Shown here in pieces: positions 1-11,405 of a stretch of DNA of 64,000 bases. The notes under the pieces were generated by a model that worked only from the letters and a program-made list of their open reading frames with translations, had not been told where the DNA came from and ran no database searches. Positions within the stretch are counted from its first letter, which is position 1. Each line of letters starts with the position of its first letter. Source of the DNA: Torreya grandis (Eukaryota > Streptophyta > Pinopsida > Cupressales > Taxaceae). Where the stretch lies: contig JARHVA010000158.1 in assembly GCA_037957365.1 (NCBI GenBank), positions 1,701,501 through 1,765,500 on the forward strand, read 5' to 3'. Made by a program: the position numbers and the translations under genes.

Positions 1-455
1 ATAGATAAGATATGAGGCTTGGGGAAGTAAGGCATGTGTAGAACTAAGAAAAACAACTAGGGTCATGAGTTTTTTAAGCGTACAAGATTGGGGTGCTACA
101 TAATAAAAAAACATCATCTACATTTCCTCCCCCTTTAATCAAGTAATGAAATTTCTAGTTTCAAGGAAAGGAATAAGTACCTGGGTGTGTATACACACCT
201 TGTCTTTCTTTAAGTTAAATTTAAGTGTTTTTTTGGAGATTGACCTGTAACCAAGAGAATGTTATAGTGTATAATTAATGCATTTAATCTAGGTTGAAAC
301 TAATTTAAATTGATTAAAATTTAAAGAACAAAGTTTAGGAGTACACCTGTGTGTCGATGTAATTGCCTTACTTATTAGTAAGTTATTTTTTCAAAATATG
401 TATCATTATAAAGCTCTAAAATTGAGATTAAGATAAATATAGATAATTATTTAAA

Positions 456-557
<102 letters not shown>

Positions 558-937
558 TACCTAGAAGTTAAGATTAGTTCAACTATGCAAACTAATGATA
601 CTTATAACTTGGTGAGTTTGGATGACTAATTATAAACTAAAAACTTGGTAAAATTGACTGATTTAATCACCTCAACCATACCAAAATGTGAACTAACTAC
701 TGTATATTGACTCACTAAAGTCCATAAAATCCCACTGGGTATTAGTGCATATAATAGTTTTAGAAACTAAATTTGATTTAGATTTTGAAATATTAGGCAT
801 ATGTTGCATAACATATACACCTTATATTTGTCTCATGCTAAAATAGTGTAACTATGGTACCATGTATAGAATTCTACCACAAATGTGTATCAAAATCATA
901 TAACTATGTACTTTGGCTAATTAAAAAAATTGTGTAA

Positions 938-1350
938 GTGTGGAGGAAATTTTTCTAAAGAATACCCCCACTATATATGTATAAATATGAAATTAATATA
1001 AGTACCAATGTGGAAGACATGTTTCCACTATAAATTGGAGATGTTGAATATTGAGTAGGTGTGGAGAACATGCTTCCAAGGTATGCCCCCACTAAATCTA
1101 AAAATTATAAGTACCATACTAAATGAATGTGGATAACATAATTATAAAGCATGCCCCTAATGAATATAAAAACTATGAATGTGTGGAAGCCATGTCATCA
1201 TGACATACCCCCATTAAATCGATAAACTGGTGTAAGTACCATATATTATTTGAGTGTCAAGAACATGCTTTTAAAGCATTCCCCCATTATAATTTGGAAA
1301 CTTTGAAAAATGTGGAAGCCATGTCACCATGACATACCCCCACTAATATT
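938..1350. repeat. Degenerate minisatellite with hairpins
   Basis: A unit of roughly 50-75 bp recurs about six or seven times. Each copy has a TGTGGA..CATG half, then a CATACCCCCACTAA-like half and an A/T-rich spacer. Examples begin near 938, 1060, 1129, 1178, 1254 and 1311. The copies near 1190 and 1320 contain ATGTCAyCATGACAT, a near-perfect dyad able to fold into a hairpin. Confidence 0.7.
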
Positions 1351-1595
1351 CCCCCTTTTGAGGTGAGGGAAAGATAATACCTAGTAGTTAGCTCACCTCA
1401 CAAGGGTAAGCCAATTGTAAATCTATGAATGTAACCATGTAGCATATAAAAGGAAATATGTCCAGATAGATGTAACATTAAAGCATATATAACCAATATG
1501 ATCACATATAGGCTTAAGATGCATTAAAATTATCATGGAAACATATATATAGTAATACTACAAGCTCAACAAATAAACAAGTACACACACAAGAG

Positions 1596-2530
1596 TGTAG
1601 ACACTCCTTTTTGGCCACTTCTATGTCTAAATGAACATCAAACCAATTTCTAGAAAACAACACAAATTAAGCCTAGAAATCATTAAAACATATAAATTCA
1701 TCCACACATTGGATGTAAATTCTCAAAATCACATAAAGGCCTCCCTATTTGGGTAATACCTTGTATGCAATAGTAACCTCTCACCAATTCATCCCTAGTC
1801 AAATTGTGACATAGTAAATTGACATTTTTTGACCAATAGTGCATGACAATTAATCAAATTCTAAAAATTGTAAAAAGATTAATTAGATTCACTTAAATAA
1901 TCAAATAAAATTAAAGACTTAAGTGAAAAATACATGTTGAATTCATGAATATCTAATTTTTGAAAATGAAATTTTAACAAATATTAGGAAGCATGATGTC
2001 ATTAGCCTCAAAGTAAAAAATTACAAATATCAACATAAATGGGATAAATATTAGGAATGTTGATCCATGATTTATAAATTCAAACTCTATCCTAAAACAT
2101 AAATGTATCTGAACTCCTAACCTGAACCCAATCTTAAACACACATGGGTTGGAGGTAGTTAGAAAACTATAAATACCCAAGTCCTCACACACTTTCAAAA
2201 AGATTATTAAGCAAAAATTATTATGCATAATTATTGAGAGAAGGTTAATAATCAAATCATATGCTGAGACAAACCAAAATTGAACAAGGGGAGATGATGC
2301 TTAGGAAGCACTAGTATTGCCAAGGACTCCTAGCTCATAAACTGAGCTCAACATCTATGTACCAGTCTTCAGGGGAGGTAAAAGGTTATATTTATCCTTC
2401 TAATTGAAATTATTACTTTTAACTCTAGTATCTCACCCAAGGGATTGGAATTGAGTGGTTATGTCTTTAGATTATTTTTGGTTATTTCACTAACAATTTG
2501 ACTAAATCACTCTTGGATTTATAATCTACA
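1596..2530 (+). repeat. 5' LTR of Tat-like element
   Basis: This 935-bp direct repeat is matched along its length by 13735-14680. It starts TG and ends in ATCTACA. A TATAAATA box lies at 2168-2175 in both copies, so transcription would begin in the last third. A small open frame on the opposite strand inside it (1974-2255) has no counterpart and is not a gene. Confidence 0.9.
2168..2175 (+). promoter_or_regulatory. TATA box of 5' LTR
   Basis: TATAAATA is followed by a C-rich leader (CCCAAGTCCTCACAC). The same box and context recur at 14320-14327 in the 3' LTR, although the two LTRs have diverged widely, which supports function when the element was active. Confidence 0.7.
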
Positions 2531-2533
2531 TAA

Positions 2534-2551
2534 TGGCATGCCCGATGGGAC
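2534..2551 (+). promoter_or_regulatory. Primer binding site
   Basis: TGGCATGCCCGATGGGAC begins 3 nt after the 5' LTR, the expected place and with the expected TGG start (complement of tRNA CCA). I could not assign the tRNA species from memory. It is not the initiator-Met site used by the other two element families here. Confidence 0.65.
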
Positions 2552-2632
2552 CATGCACCCCACATTCATCTTAGGAGTGCTTTGGGATTCTTAAAAATTA
2601 AACTAAAATTATCATTTTTTTTGTTTGCCTAG

Positions 2633-2950
2633 AAAATGATGACTTTGACCTGTATATCGGTGACAACATTGATTTTTCACAAAAATGATGACTTTTACAC
2701 TAGAAAATAATGACTTTGCCAGTGTCTATGTCATTTTTAAATTCTATGTTTTTCAATAAAATGATGAATTTAACTTGTGTATCAATGATAATGCTAATTT
2801 TTTGAGAAAATGATGACTTTGACCTATGTATTGATGATAATGTAATTTTTTCAAAAAAATAGTGAATTTACCATTGGAAATGATTACTTCACTAGTGTCT
2901 ATGTCCTTTTAAAATTCTATGTTTCTCAAGAAAATGGTGATAATGACCCT
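2633..2950 (+). repeat. Tandem repeat in the element leader
   Basis: A subunit built on AAAATGATGACTTTGACCT, then GTAT-GATGATAATG-TTTTTCA, recurs at about 2633, 2757 and 2808. The interleaved text ending in TTAAATTCTATGTTTtTCAA recurs at about 2731 and 2912. The larger period is about 175 bp. Tat/Ogre elements often carry such arrays in their non-coding parts. Confidence 0.7.
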
Positions 2951-5598
2951 ACTAAATGGTGACTCTGACCTTGTAAACAATTCCCAACTTCAAGAGGCTC
3001 ATTCGGTATCATCTAGACTCCATTTTTGTTGTTTTTTTTTAAATAATATGTTTTCTCCTAAATTTTTAGAATATTTCATTAGTTTAAATTCAAGTTTCAT
3101 ATATTTTTCATAAAATAGAGAAAATGAAGTTACTAATATATTTTCTTGTAGGTTAACCTTTTAACTTGTTTCTCATAGGTTTTGCTTGTCAAAAACCACA
3201 TTTTAAAACTTCTTACTATTTGTGCTATAGGACCTTAACCAAAGAAGTGGTATTTTGAGTCAAACAAATCATTCTATCTCACATTTCAATTTGGGTATCT
3301 AAAATGAAATCATAATTCCATTTTGTTCCTAAGAAAAATAACATTTACATTGGTTTGGTGCTCTTAAGAGTGTTTTTATTTCATGTTATTTGTTTCAAAC
3401 ACTTGTTTATTTCTTGCTTTCTTGACTTGATTTAGTAAAAGTGTAGGTATACTCTCCCCATTATTAGGGTAGGTCAACAATGTGGTTTTATTTAGTTTAT
3501 TGATTGTGTGTCTACCTAAATAAAATCACGTATGCTCTTTCCTTATTCTTAAGAATTTGAATGACTCAAAAACAACCCTTCTTTTGTTTTTTATTTTACT
3601 TAGAAAGTGAGAGTTCATAGTCTCTTTGTAAGTCTTTTATGGGTGATTTTACTTAGGGTTTCATTTCCCAACATCATATGAAACCCAATTATCTGGTAGG
3701 GTATACAAATTGGGTGTGCCATTTGATTGGACAATGGTTGAGCGGTTAATCTGACAAGTCAAATGGATCCCTAGGGCATGCACATTATAGACATTGTACT
3801 TCACTAAGAAATTTATGGATGAAGTGGTTAAAAATGGGAAAAGACCCTATCATAAAAATATATATAGTTTTTTATCCACTTGATGGCTATTTTATTATGT
3901 CCAAGTATTCTTTGATACTTGTGGACCATCTAGAAATTTAACTCAAAAATTTTAGACTAAGAAACCCTACTTGCAACATATTATCTCACCAATTTTGAGT
4001 TGATTTGAAACTCTAAGTTCCTTTCCACATATAAATTCTTGAGAGATATAGGGGTGATAAACACTTTACCTTCATGCACTTTTATTTATTATATTAACAC
4101 TTAATTCATCTTAAGAATAAGTATATCAATAGAATTTGGTGGATACAATGCAACCTTGTGTCAACTATTAAGATGGGAGCATGTGATATATGTGATTTCT
4201 TGATTTCAAAAATATTTAACACAAATAAACAAGTACAAATGCTTATTAAACCAAGTTTTAAATCCACTTTCAAGTTTTTATATAAAGACACTTGGTTTAC
4301 ACTTGTGTCTTGCCTATCACTTGGGCTTGAGTGGTTTACTTTTTGTATTTAGATTTTTTTACTTGGATTGCCTTTCAGTTTAATTTAAGAGATTTATCTA
4401 AGTGAAATTTAAAGTGACCATTATAATGTGCCTTAATTTTAAATTTATAAATAAACAAGTTCTTAATTTCAAGTGCCCAAACTTCTTATCAAATGAGTGT
4501 CATTATACCATTTGTTTTAGCCCACAACGAAGTGCAAATCCCAATTTGATTCTAATTCCAATTACAAAATTTAAAGTTCTAAGTTCAAATATGAGTTCTA
4601 ATTCTGGTTTAATTTTTTCCAAGGTTAACCCCTTTTAGAGGATTAATATCTAAACCATGTTTGGATCTTGACTCAACATTTCAAGACAAAGTTTATGATT
4701 CTTGTGACCATACTTTACACATTATAGGTGTTAAATTTTGGATGTTCCCAAGGTCTTACCCATTAAGAATTATATATTTGAAACCTTGGAACCTCAAATT
4801 TGTGGACACATACTCTTGGAAGAGCTTGCCTTTACTTATGAAAATTGTTGACATTGATACACCCTTTTATTGGTGTGTTAAACACAAGTAAGACACATTA
4901 ACTTAGACCAATTTACAAGTGTCTTTTATTGAAGTCTAGTGAATTTTTTAAGGTGACCAAATCTCTTGTCAAAATAAAGATCATAGACTTATCCATGCCT
5001 AGGTACACACATAGTGGGGCCATATATAACCCCTGATTTAATGAGGAAGTGGTTATAACCCCTATGGATATGACCATTATGTAGAAGACAAGGATGATCA
5101 ACCATATCTTGATAATGTGTCATCCATTGTTGAATTTGAACTAAATTAACCATTTCTTCCAATTGTGCCAACTACTAATAAATAAAACCAACAATAAAAA
5201 AGCTATCTTCCAGGTGTACCAACTCATACCGAACAAGGTCAATAGTACCTCTAACATGTCCCATTTGACACTGAATAGAGACTAAATCCTATGTACCTTG
5301 AAAACATATTGCCTAATGATTAATATAGGCAAGATGTATTCTTTAGACAACTATTTGACAACAAAGATGAACATCTTGTTAGATTTTTTGAAGTGGGTGT
5401 GAAATTTACTCTAGATTTTCCAATGGAAAACTTTTGATACATGGTTAGAGAACCCAAACAAACACCTCTTGTGTTACAAGAGAGACAGATAAATACTAGC
5501 CAATATCCCACTTTTAACCAATCCTTGGTAGTTTCAAATAAAGGAAAATGTCAACTAGTTTATCTTCCCACCCAAATCTAACTAATTGCTTTATAAAT
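2951..5598 (+). other. Leader of Tat-like element, no gene recognised
   Basis: About 2.6 kb lies between the leader repeat and the first gag-like sequence. Only short open frames occur, on both strands, and none resembles a known family or keeps a frame for more than about 80 codons. It may include an eroded extra ORF of the element, but I cannot show one. Confidence 0.5.
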
Positions 5599-7700
5599 AC
5601 AATAGGCTAAATAGGCCTTGGATATTTTAGTCAACTCATTTAATAGTCTCCAAATTCAAAATCTTACAATGTTAGAAAGAAATATTCCTATGGAACAACC
5701 ATTACATTTGCCAAACTATCCAATGTACAATATAGATCCCTTTGCTAAAAATACATTAGTTGTGGAAATGTTTAGTACACCTCTATTTGAAACCAACTTA
5801 GCAACTAATATTGATTCATAAGTCCTTGTAGATTCTACCCAACAGGTGGTGGACAATTTTCAAATGGCTTATTTTAACCCACACCATACCATCTAAAACA
5901 CAATAAAATGTTATTCTATCTTCCCCATGAGTTCCTTTTTCTAATGTTCCAAGTCCCTTGTCACAATAAGTTACTAATACATCTAAGCCAAAACAAAAAA
6001 TTCCATGTACTACACCCTATTGAGTGGTAACTAGTACCCAACCTCCATAAGGGGTAGCTAATTCTCCACTACAACAAGTGTTAAACAATCCACCACCTCA
6101 ACAAGTTATAACCAAAATTACATTAAAAGTATTAACCAATCCTCTACCAGCATTGTGTAATCCATAATGTGATCCTATCAGCCAACTAATTATTATTTTT
6201 ATTCAACAAGGGGATTTTTCAATTTAGCAACATGTTCCTCCTATGTAGGGAGTTCCTACCAATCAACAACATGTTCCTCTCCAATTTAAACAAGTGCCAT
6301 TAAATTTTCAACAAAACATTCCTCCATTTAAGCCTTAGATCCCTCTAAATCAAAACCATTCTCAACAAGTACCATACCAACAAAAATTACCATATCAGTA
6401 ATACACCTTTAATCCAAGAGTGACTATTCCTAGTAGATCCTATCATGTTAAAATTTCACAACAATCTATGCTTCCTTATTTTCAAGGTCAAGGTAATCCA
6501 CCTTTGACTACCCAACAAAATGTGCCTACTCCATCTCACTTAGTCCTAGCTTCCAAGATTTGAAAGAGGTTAAAGATATAATTTCAGCCATTCAAATAGG
6601 TAATCAGAGTGAGAAATTCAATCTTAATGATATATGTTATTATCCATTTGACATGAGCTACCTTCAAGTACCTCTCCTGCATCACTTTTAGATGCCCAAG
6701 TTTGATAAATACAAAGGGAAAGGTGATCCTAAGGAGAATTTAAAGGAGTTTTTTTGTTTCTTATCAATAAGTTATTTATAATGACATATACTTCTCTCTT
6801 TTTCCTGTAGTTTAGAAGGGCAAACATTATAATGGTTCATGAATCTACCTAAGAATTTTGTTGACAACATCTATGACTTGTTCGATAAAATTATGCAACA
6901 TTTATCCTATAATCTAGAACATGAGTTAACTATGGCTGACTTATGTCAAGCTAAATAAAGAATAAGAGAAAGCTTAGATAATTATCTTTAATAATGACAC
7001 ATATTCTCTAGTTGGATTCCACATAATCTCCTTGATAAACAACTAGTTGTAATGTTCATGACCAATATTCAATTTGATGTAGCTCATAATATCAAACTCA
7101 AATGTTCCAACACCTTTAAATAAATCACTACTAAAGGACTAAAAATTGAGTAAGTACTCATTAATAAGGGAATTATCAAAATATTCTATCCAAACTAAAC
7201 ATAGATCAAAACTCAAGCACAATCTCCCATGCAAGCACACATGAGTACATCAGAGAAGCCTAAACCCTTTAATAGGAATAATTTTTTTTTAGGATATGGA
7301 GTGATCAAATTTAGACACGTGAAAAGGGTTAACCATTTCCTATTCAAATAAACCCTTCTACTCAATAACTCACTTTATAAATACCACCTCCAAGAATGGG
7401 TCATTCCTATAGTAGAGATTTTAGTGATCTAGGTGAGTTTATTGACATGGTATTTCAAAATTAAGTTGTAACCAACATGATCATCTAGATAGTACTTAGA
7501 CCTTTTCCTACAAATCAACCTATATTTGATTAGTATAAGGAAAATGATTTTTGTGACTATCATCGATTTAAAGGACATACTATTCATAGATATGTACATC
7601 TTTGGCACCTCATTAAAGACTTACTTGAAAATGGTGAAATAGAGTTGGATAATATGGATACAACATCTAATCAAAATTTAAGTTTATATCAAAACTCCTT
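5599..7700 (+). pseudogene. gag: Decayed gag of Tat-like element
   Basis: Gag is the structural protein that packages the element's RNA into cytoplasmic particles. The N-terminal part (about 5600-6550) is rich in Gln, Pro and Asn with many QQ-VP runs. The capsid-like core follows at about 6690-7160: a PKFDKYKGKGDPKENLKEFF segment, then WFMNLPKNF and ADLCQAK, in the order typical of the Retrotrans_gag domain. A knuckle at about 7546-7640 reads FCDYHRFKGHTIHRY, the C-x2-H-x4-GH type common in Tat/Ogre gags; the final Cys position reads Tyr, so it is broken. Stops interrupt all parts. The N-terminal limit is uncertain because no convincing start codon survives. Confidence 0.75.
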
Positions 7701-8469
7701 TCCATAACATAACTCTAAGAATCAAAATCAGAACTAACATCAGGCCGACAAAAAAAATTAGAACATGTTGCCAAATAATCAGTAACAAAGACATAATCAA
7801 CAACAATAAAACTAGAATCAGGGTCACAATAGCCAAGTCAACTACAATACCATCCCTTATGACTACAATGTTGTAGGTTGCATTACAAGTGGATGTGTAG
7901 ATACCATTAAGATCAAACCACCTATGAACAATACCTGTAGACCTATTATATCCATTCTAGGCCTCTTCTTCGATTTTATGATAATCCTCATTGGGTTTAT
8001 AATATCCCTAATGCTAGTTAATGATATAGAGTTACCATAATAGGTTATTATCCACCTTCATATAATCATAATAAACCTCCACCAAATCAAGGTTGCATAG
8101 TCATAACTCAATGTGTCAAGGTTACCATTCAAGGTCCTATACCTTCTTCTTCCAATCATCTTGTTCAAGGTCCTCCACCTTAGAAAGTTAAGCCAAGTTC
8201 CCCCATTAATAATAAACCTAATGATATTGTGGGACAATTATAGAAAACACCTACAGAGATTTCTATTCTAGATCTCTCACATATATCTGATGTCCATAAT
8301 AACATATTAATTATGCTTATGATCCACTAAAAAATCCCAATAAATATTGTGCCTAATAAATTACAAACTCTTGTAAGTCATTTAGCTCCTAGCCAACAAC
8401 TAACCTTTGATAAAAAAACATGTCACCTCTTGGACCTTTTCACAATAAGCCATAATTAATCATCATAAA

Positions 8470-8830
8470 ATAAAATGAGTCATTATAGACAATGGTTCAG
8501 GGTTGAACATTGTAACTTTGAAGTTATTCAAACATTTGGGATACACATCTAAAGATATTTATCCAAACACCATTAAAATCAAATCATATGATAATGAGGA
8601 GTGTGAGTCTCAAGGTACCATTTTTTTATTAATTATCATTAGACCTTTAACTCATGATATGCTATGCCATGTTCTAGACTTGGAATTATCATATAATTTA
8701 CTACTTGGGTGATTATGGATCTATGAAGTGTGTGACATTCCATCTACCCTTCACCATTTCATTAAGTTATTCTATTCTAGGTTAGAAGTCACCATTCTTG
8801 GTGACCTACAACCGTACGAGTTCTATAATC
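8470..8830 (+). pseudogene. pro: Decayed aspartic protease of Tat-like element
   Basis: This retropepsin domain would cleave the gag-pol polyprotein inside the particle. The active-site segment reads IIDNGSGLNIVTL at about 8478-8517, so the family's D-S/T-G triad appears as D-N-G. The domain closes with SYNLLLG at about 8691-8711, followed by a stop and then WIYEVCDIPSTLHH, matching the usual LLGRPWIH..VPSTLHQ junction into RT. The open stretch 8503-8712 is the longest intact piece. Confidence 0.75.
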
Positions 8831-8865
8831 ATTTAGAGGCTTAATATTAGAGATATAAATGAATT

Positions 8866-9600
8866 CATGAATTCAAATTAATGCTTAACCCTAAGAAATG
8901 TGTTTTTGGTGTTACTTCAATAAAATTTCTAGGATTCATCATCTCTAAAAGGGGCATTGAATTTTATCCAACCAAGGTTAAGTAAATTACTAAAATGCCT
9001 CCCCATTCTAATTTAAAATAGTTCCACATCTTGTAGAGAAAGGCCTAATTTATTAGGTAGTTCATATCTTAGTTATTAGGCTAATTCCATCCTTTAACTC
9101 ATCTTTTAAAAAAAAAGTACCACATTTTCATGGAATGTATATTATCAAAGCACATTTGAGCAGTTAAAATATTCTCTAGCTAATCGACCAGTTCTATTAC
9201 TACCTATATTTGGAAAGCCATTGCTTCTCTACATTTTAACAACTAAACATGCCTTGGGGTCACTCTTAGAACATAATGACCAAGGGAAAGAAAGATTAGT
9301 GTACTAATTGATTCAAACATTAGTTACATATGAACATAATTACACAACCATTGAAAAAACTTGTTTAGTAATGGTGGTTGCAACCAAAAAATTGTGACAC
9401 TACATGCTTAACAAAAAGACCATTATCATTGCTAAAGTGGACCCTCTTAGGTACTTAATTTCCAAGGTAGAATTGATAGGTTGTATGGCCAAACGGATAA
9501 TGATCTTAAGTGAATTTAAAATTAAACATGTGCATCAAAAGGACATTAAGGGGAATTTTTTATTGATCAACTTACAGAAGCACCCCTATCAGGTTCTAAA
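8866..9600 (+). pseudogene. pol: RT C-terminal remnant plus RNase H, Tat-like element
   Basis: RT and RNase H would copy the RNA into DNA and degrade the template. The sequence enters RT at LNPKKCVFGVTSIKFLGFI (about 8884-8940), normally the segment after the catalytic palm. The fingers and the YxDD palm are absent: only about 40 bp separates it from the protease tail. RNase H follows, with TFSWN, FEQLKYSLANRPVL, a GKPLLLY core and a TIEKTCLVMVVATKKL segment, ending near HVHQKDIKGN. Several stops and frameshifts interrupt it. An in-frame part is open from 9404 to 9637. Confidence 0.8.
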
Positions 9601-9639
9601 CCACTCTTATTCAATTTTACTGATGAGTCCATCATGACT

Positions 9640-9843
9640 CTTGAGGACATTTCTCCTAAGCTAAAACACTAGACACTCTATTTTGCTAGTTCCTATACTT
9701 CCCAAGGATCTAGAGCCAACATTCTATTCATAAGACCACAAGGGGATCTTATTCACAAGGCATTCCATGTTAATTTCACTTGTACCAATAACATATCAGT
9801 ATATGAAGCACTTGTCATAGGACTTCATCTAACAGTACAATAA
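9640..9843 (+). pseudogene. pol: Second RNase H-like domain, Tat-like element
   Basis: After the usual RNase H comes a second RNase H fold segment: TLYFASSYTSQGSRANIL, then RPQGDLIHKAF and TNNISVYEALVIGLHL. This matches the FDGS..GAG..SP.G...TNN.AEYEAL pattern of the additional, archaeal-type RNase H of Tat-lineage elements, which lies between RH and IN as here. The first acidic position (D in FDG) reads Ala/Ser and the E of AEYEAL is displaced by Val, so the active site is damaged. Confidence 0.7.
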
Positions 9844-10249
9844 AACACCAACATTAATATTCTTAATTGATTATAAATTAGATAATAGAGTAGTACTAGA
9901 TAAAATATGACAAATTCATTCCATACAAGAAAATATTGGATAATATAATACATAAATTTGATCACATTTAATTTGATTAGATTCTAAGGCACAACAACAA
10001 GACTACCAATGCAATGGCAACTATTGATTCATTAATATCAATTACAAATCATGTTCTTGATTAAAAATTTATGACCAAACATCTATTTAGGCCGACTCAC
10101 AAATGTCCATCATCTGAAATCGTATGCAACATTATTAGTCCCAATACACCTTGGTAGACGTAAAAAAATCTTAACTCCATGAAAATATTATCCCTCTTAA
10201 CCATTCTTGTAAAAAACAAAGATCTTTCATTCATAATACATCTTATTAT

Positions 10250-11405
10250 ACCCTACTTGGTGTCACACTCTATTGTAGAGGGTGTGGTGGAACTCTACTT
10301 CATTATTTAGCTTTGATAGAGTTAAAATTAGTGCTTAATTAAGTACACAAAGGAATTTGTGGGGCCCACACTAGCAGAGTTATCCTTGCTAAGAAACTCC
10401 TACATAGTAGGTATTACTGGCCCACCATGGAATATGATGCTTGTGCTTATGTAAATATGTGCGTGCCATGTCAAAAGTATTCTAATATTATTCATGTTCC
10501 AACTCAAGAATTATATCTGCTCATAATGCTATGGCCATTTTACACATGGGGACTCAACCTCATAGGCAAAATCAATCCAACTTCTTCTTACGACCATAAA
10601 AATATCCTCATCGTAACTATATCCTTTACTAAGTGGGTGTAATCCTTTCTCCTCACTTACATTACAGGTAAGTAGATAGCCAAGTTCATCCTAAACCACC
10701 TCCTCTACCCCTTTGGTATTCCTTCTAATCTCATTTTTGATAATGGAATCTCCTTTAAAAATAAGGATGTCAAAGCCCTCTGTGCCAAGTACCAAATTAC
10801 ACAACACTTTTCCACTACCTTTTTCCCTCAAAGCAATGGTCAAGATGAAGCATTTAATAAAACCCTCATCCAAATTTTTGAAAAGACTATTAATTCTATT
10901 TGTCATGATTGACATTTGAAATTGTTCCCCACCTTCTGGTACTATTTTACCCACCACTAAACTCCCATAAGAGCCATTCCATATTCTATTATTTATGGTA
11001 CCAAAGTTATTTTGCCTATTGAGGTTGAGTTACCCTCCCTATGCATTTTATTAAAAGGTATCATTAATGAGGAAGAATATTGAGTTTTTCAACTATAATA
11101 ATTAGAAATACTTGATGAAAAGTAGGTAGTCACTTTGAACAACCTCCATACATATAAAAATAGGATGTGATGTAGCTACAACAAAATGTATCAAATTTAG
11201 GGACTTTACAACTTGGTGACCATGTTCTAAAATAGAACCAAAAGAATACCAATGCTTCCCATGAAAAGAAAGGAAAATTTGAAGCTAATTGGCTAAGACC
11301 ATTCATCATCATGACTAATTATGGATCTGGAGCAGAGTGATTGGCTACACCTAAATGAGAAGAACTAGATGAGCCTATGAATATTACCCACCTTAAATGT
11401 TTCTA
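10250..11405 (+). pseudogene. pol: Decayed integrase of Tat-like element
   Basis: Integrase would insert the cDNA into the chromosome. The HHCC zinc-binding part is readable at about 10350-10470 (GICGAH..., RYYWPTMEYDACAYVNMC, CQKY). The catalytic core follows: the WGLNLIGKI stretch stands where the first catalytic Asp is expected (W..DliGp), FGIPSNLIFDNGISF gives the second Asp, and PQSNGQDEAFNKTL gives the Glu region (usual NGQ.E..N). The C-terminal part ending near 11405 has the eroded GD-VL and LNVSML segments. Stops occur about every 30-60 codons. Confidence 0.82.

Noticed and set aside
1974..2255. 93-codon minus-strand frame
   Set aside because: It lies wholly inside an LTR, and the homologous LTR at 13.7-14.7 kb does not preserve it.
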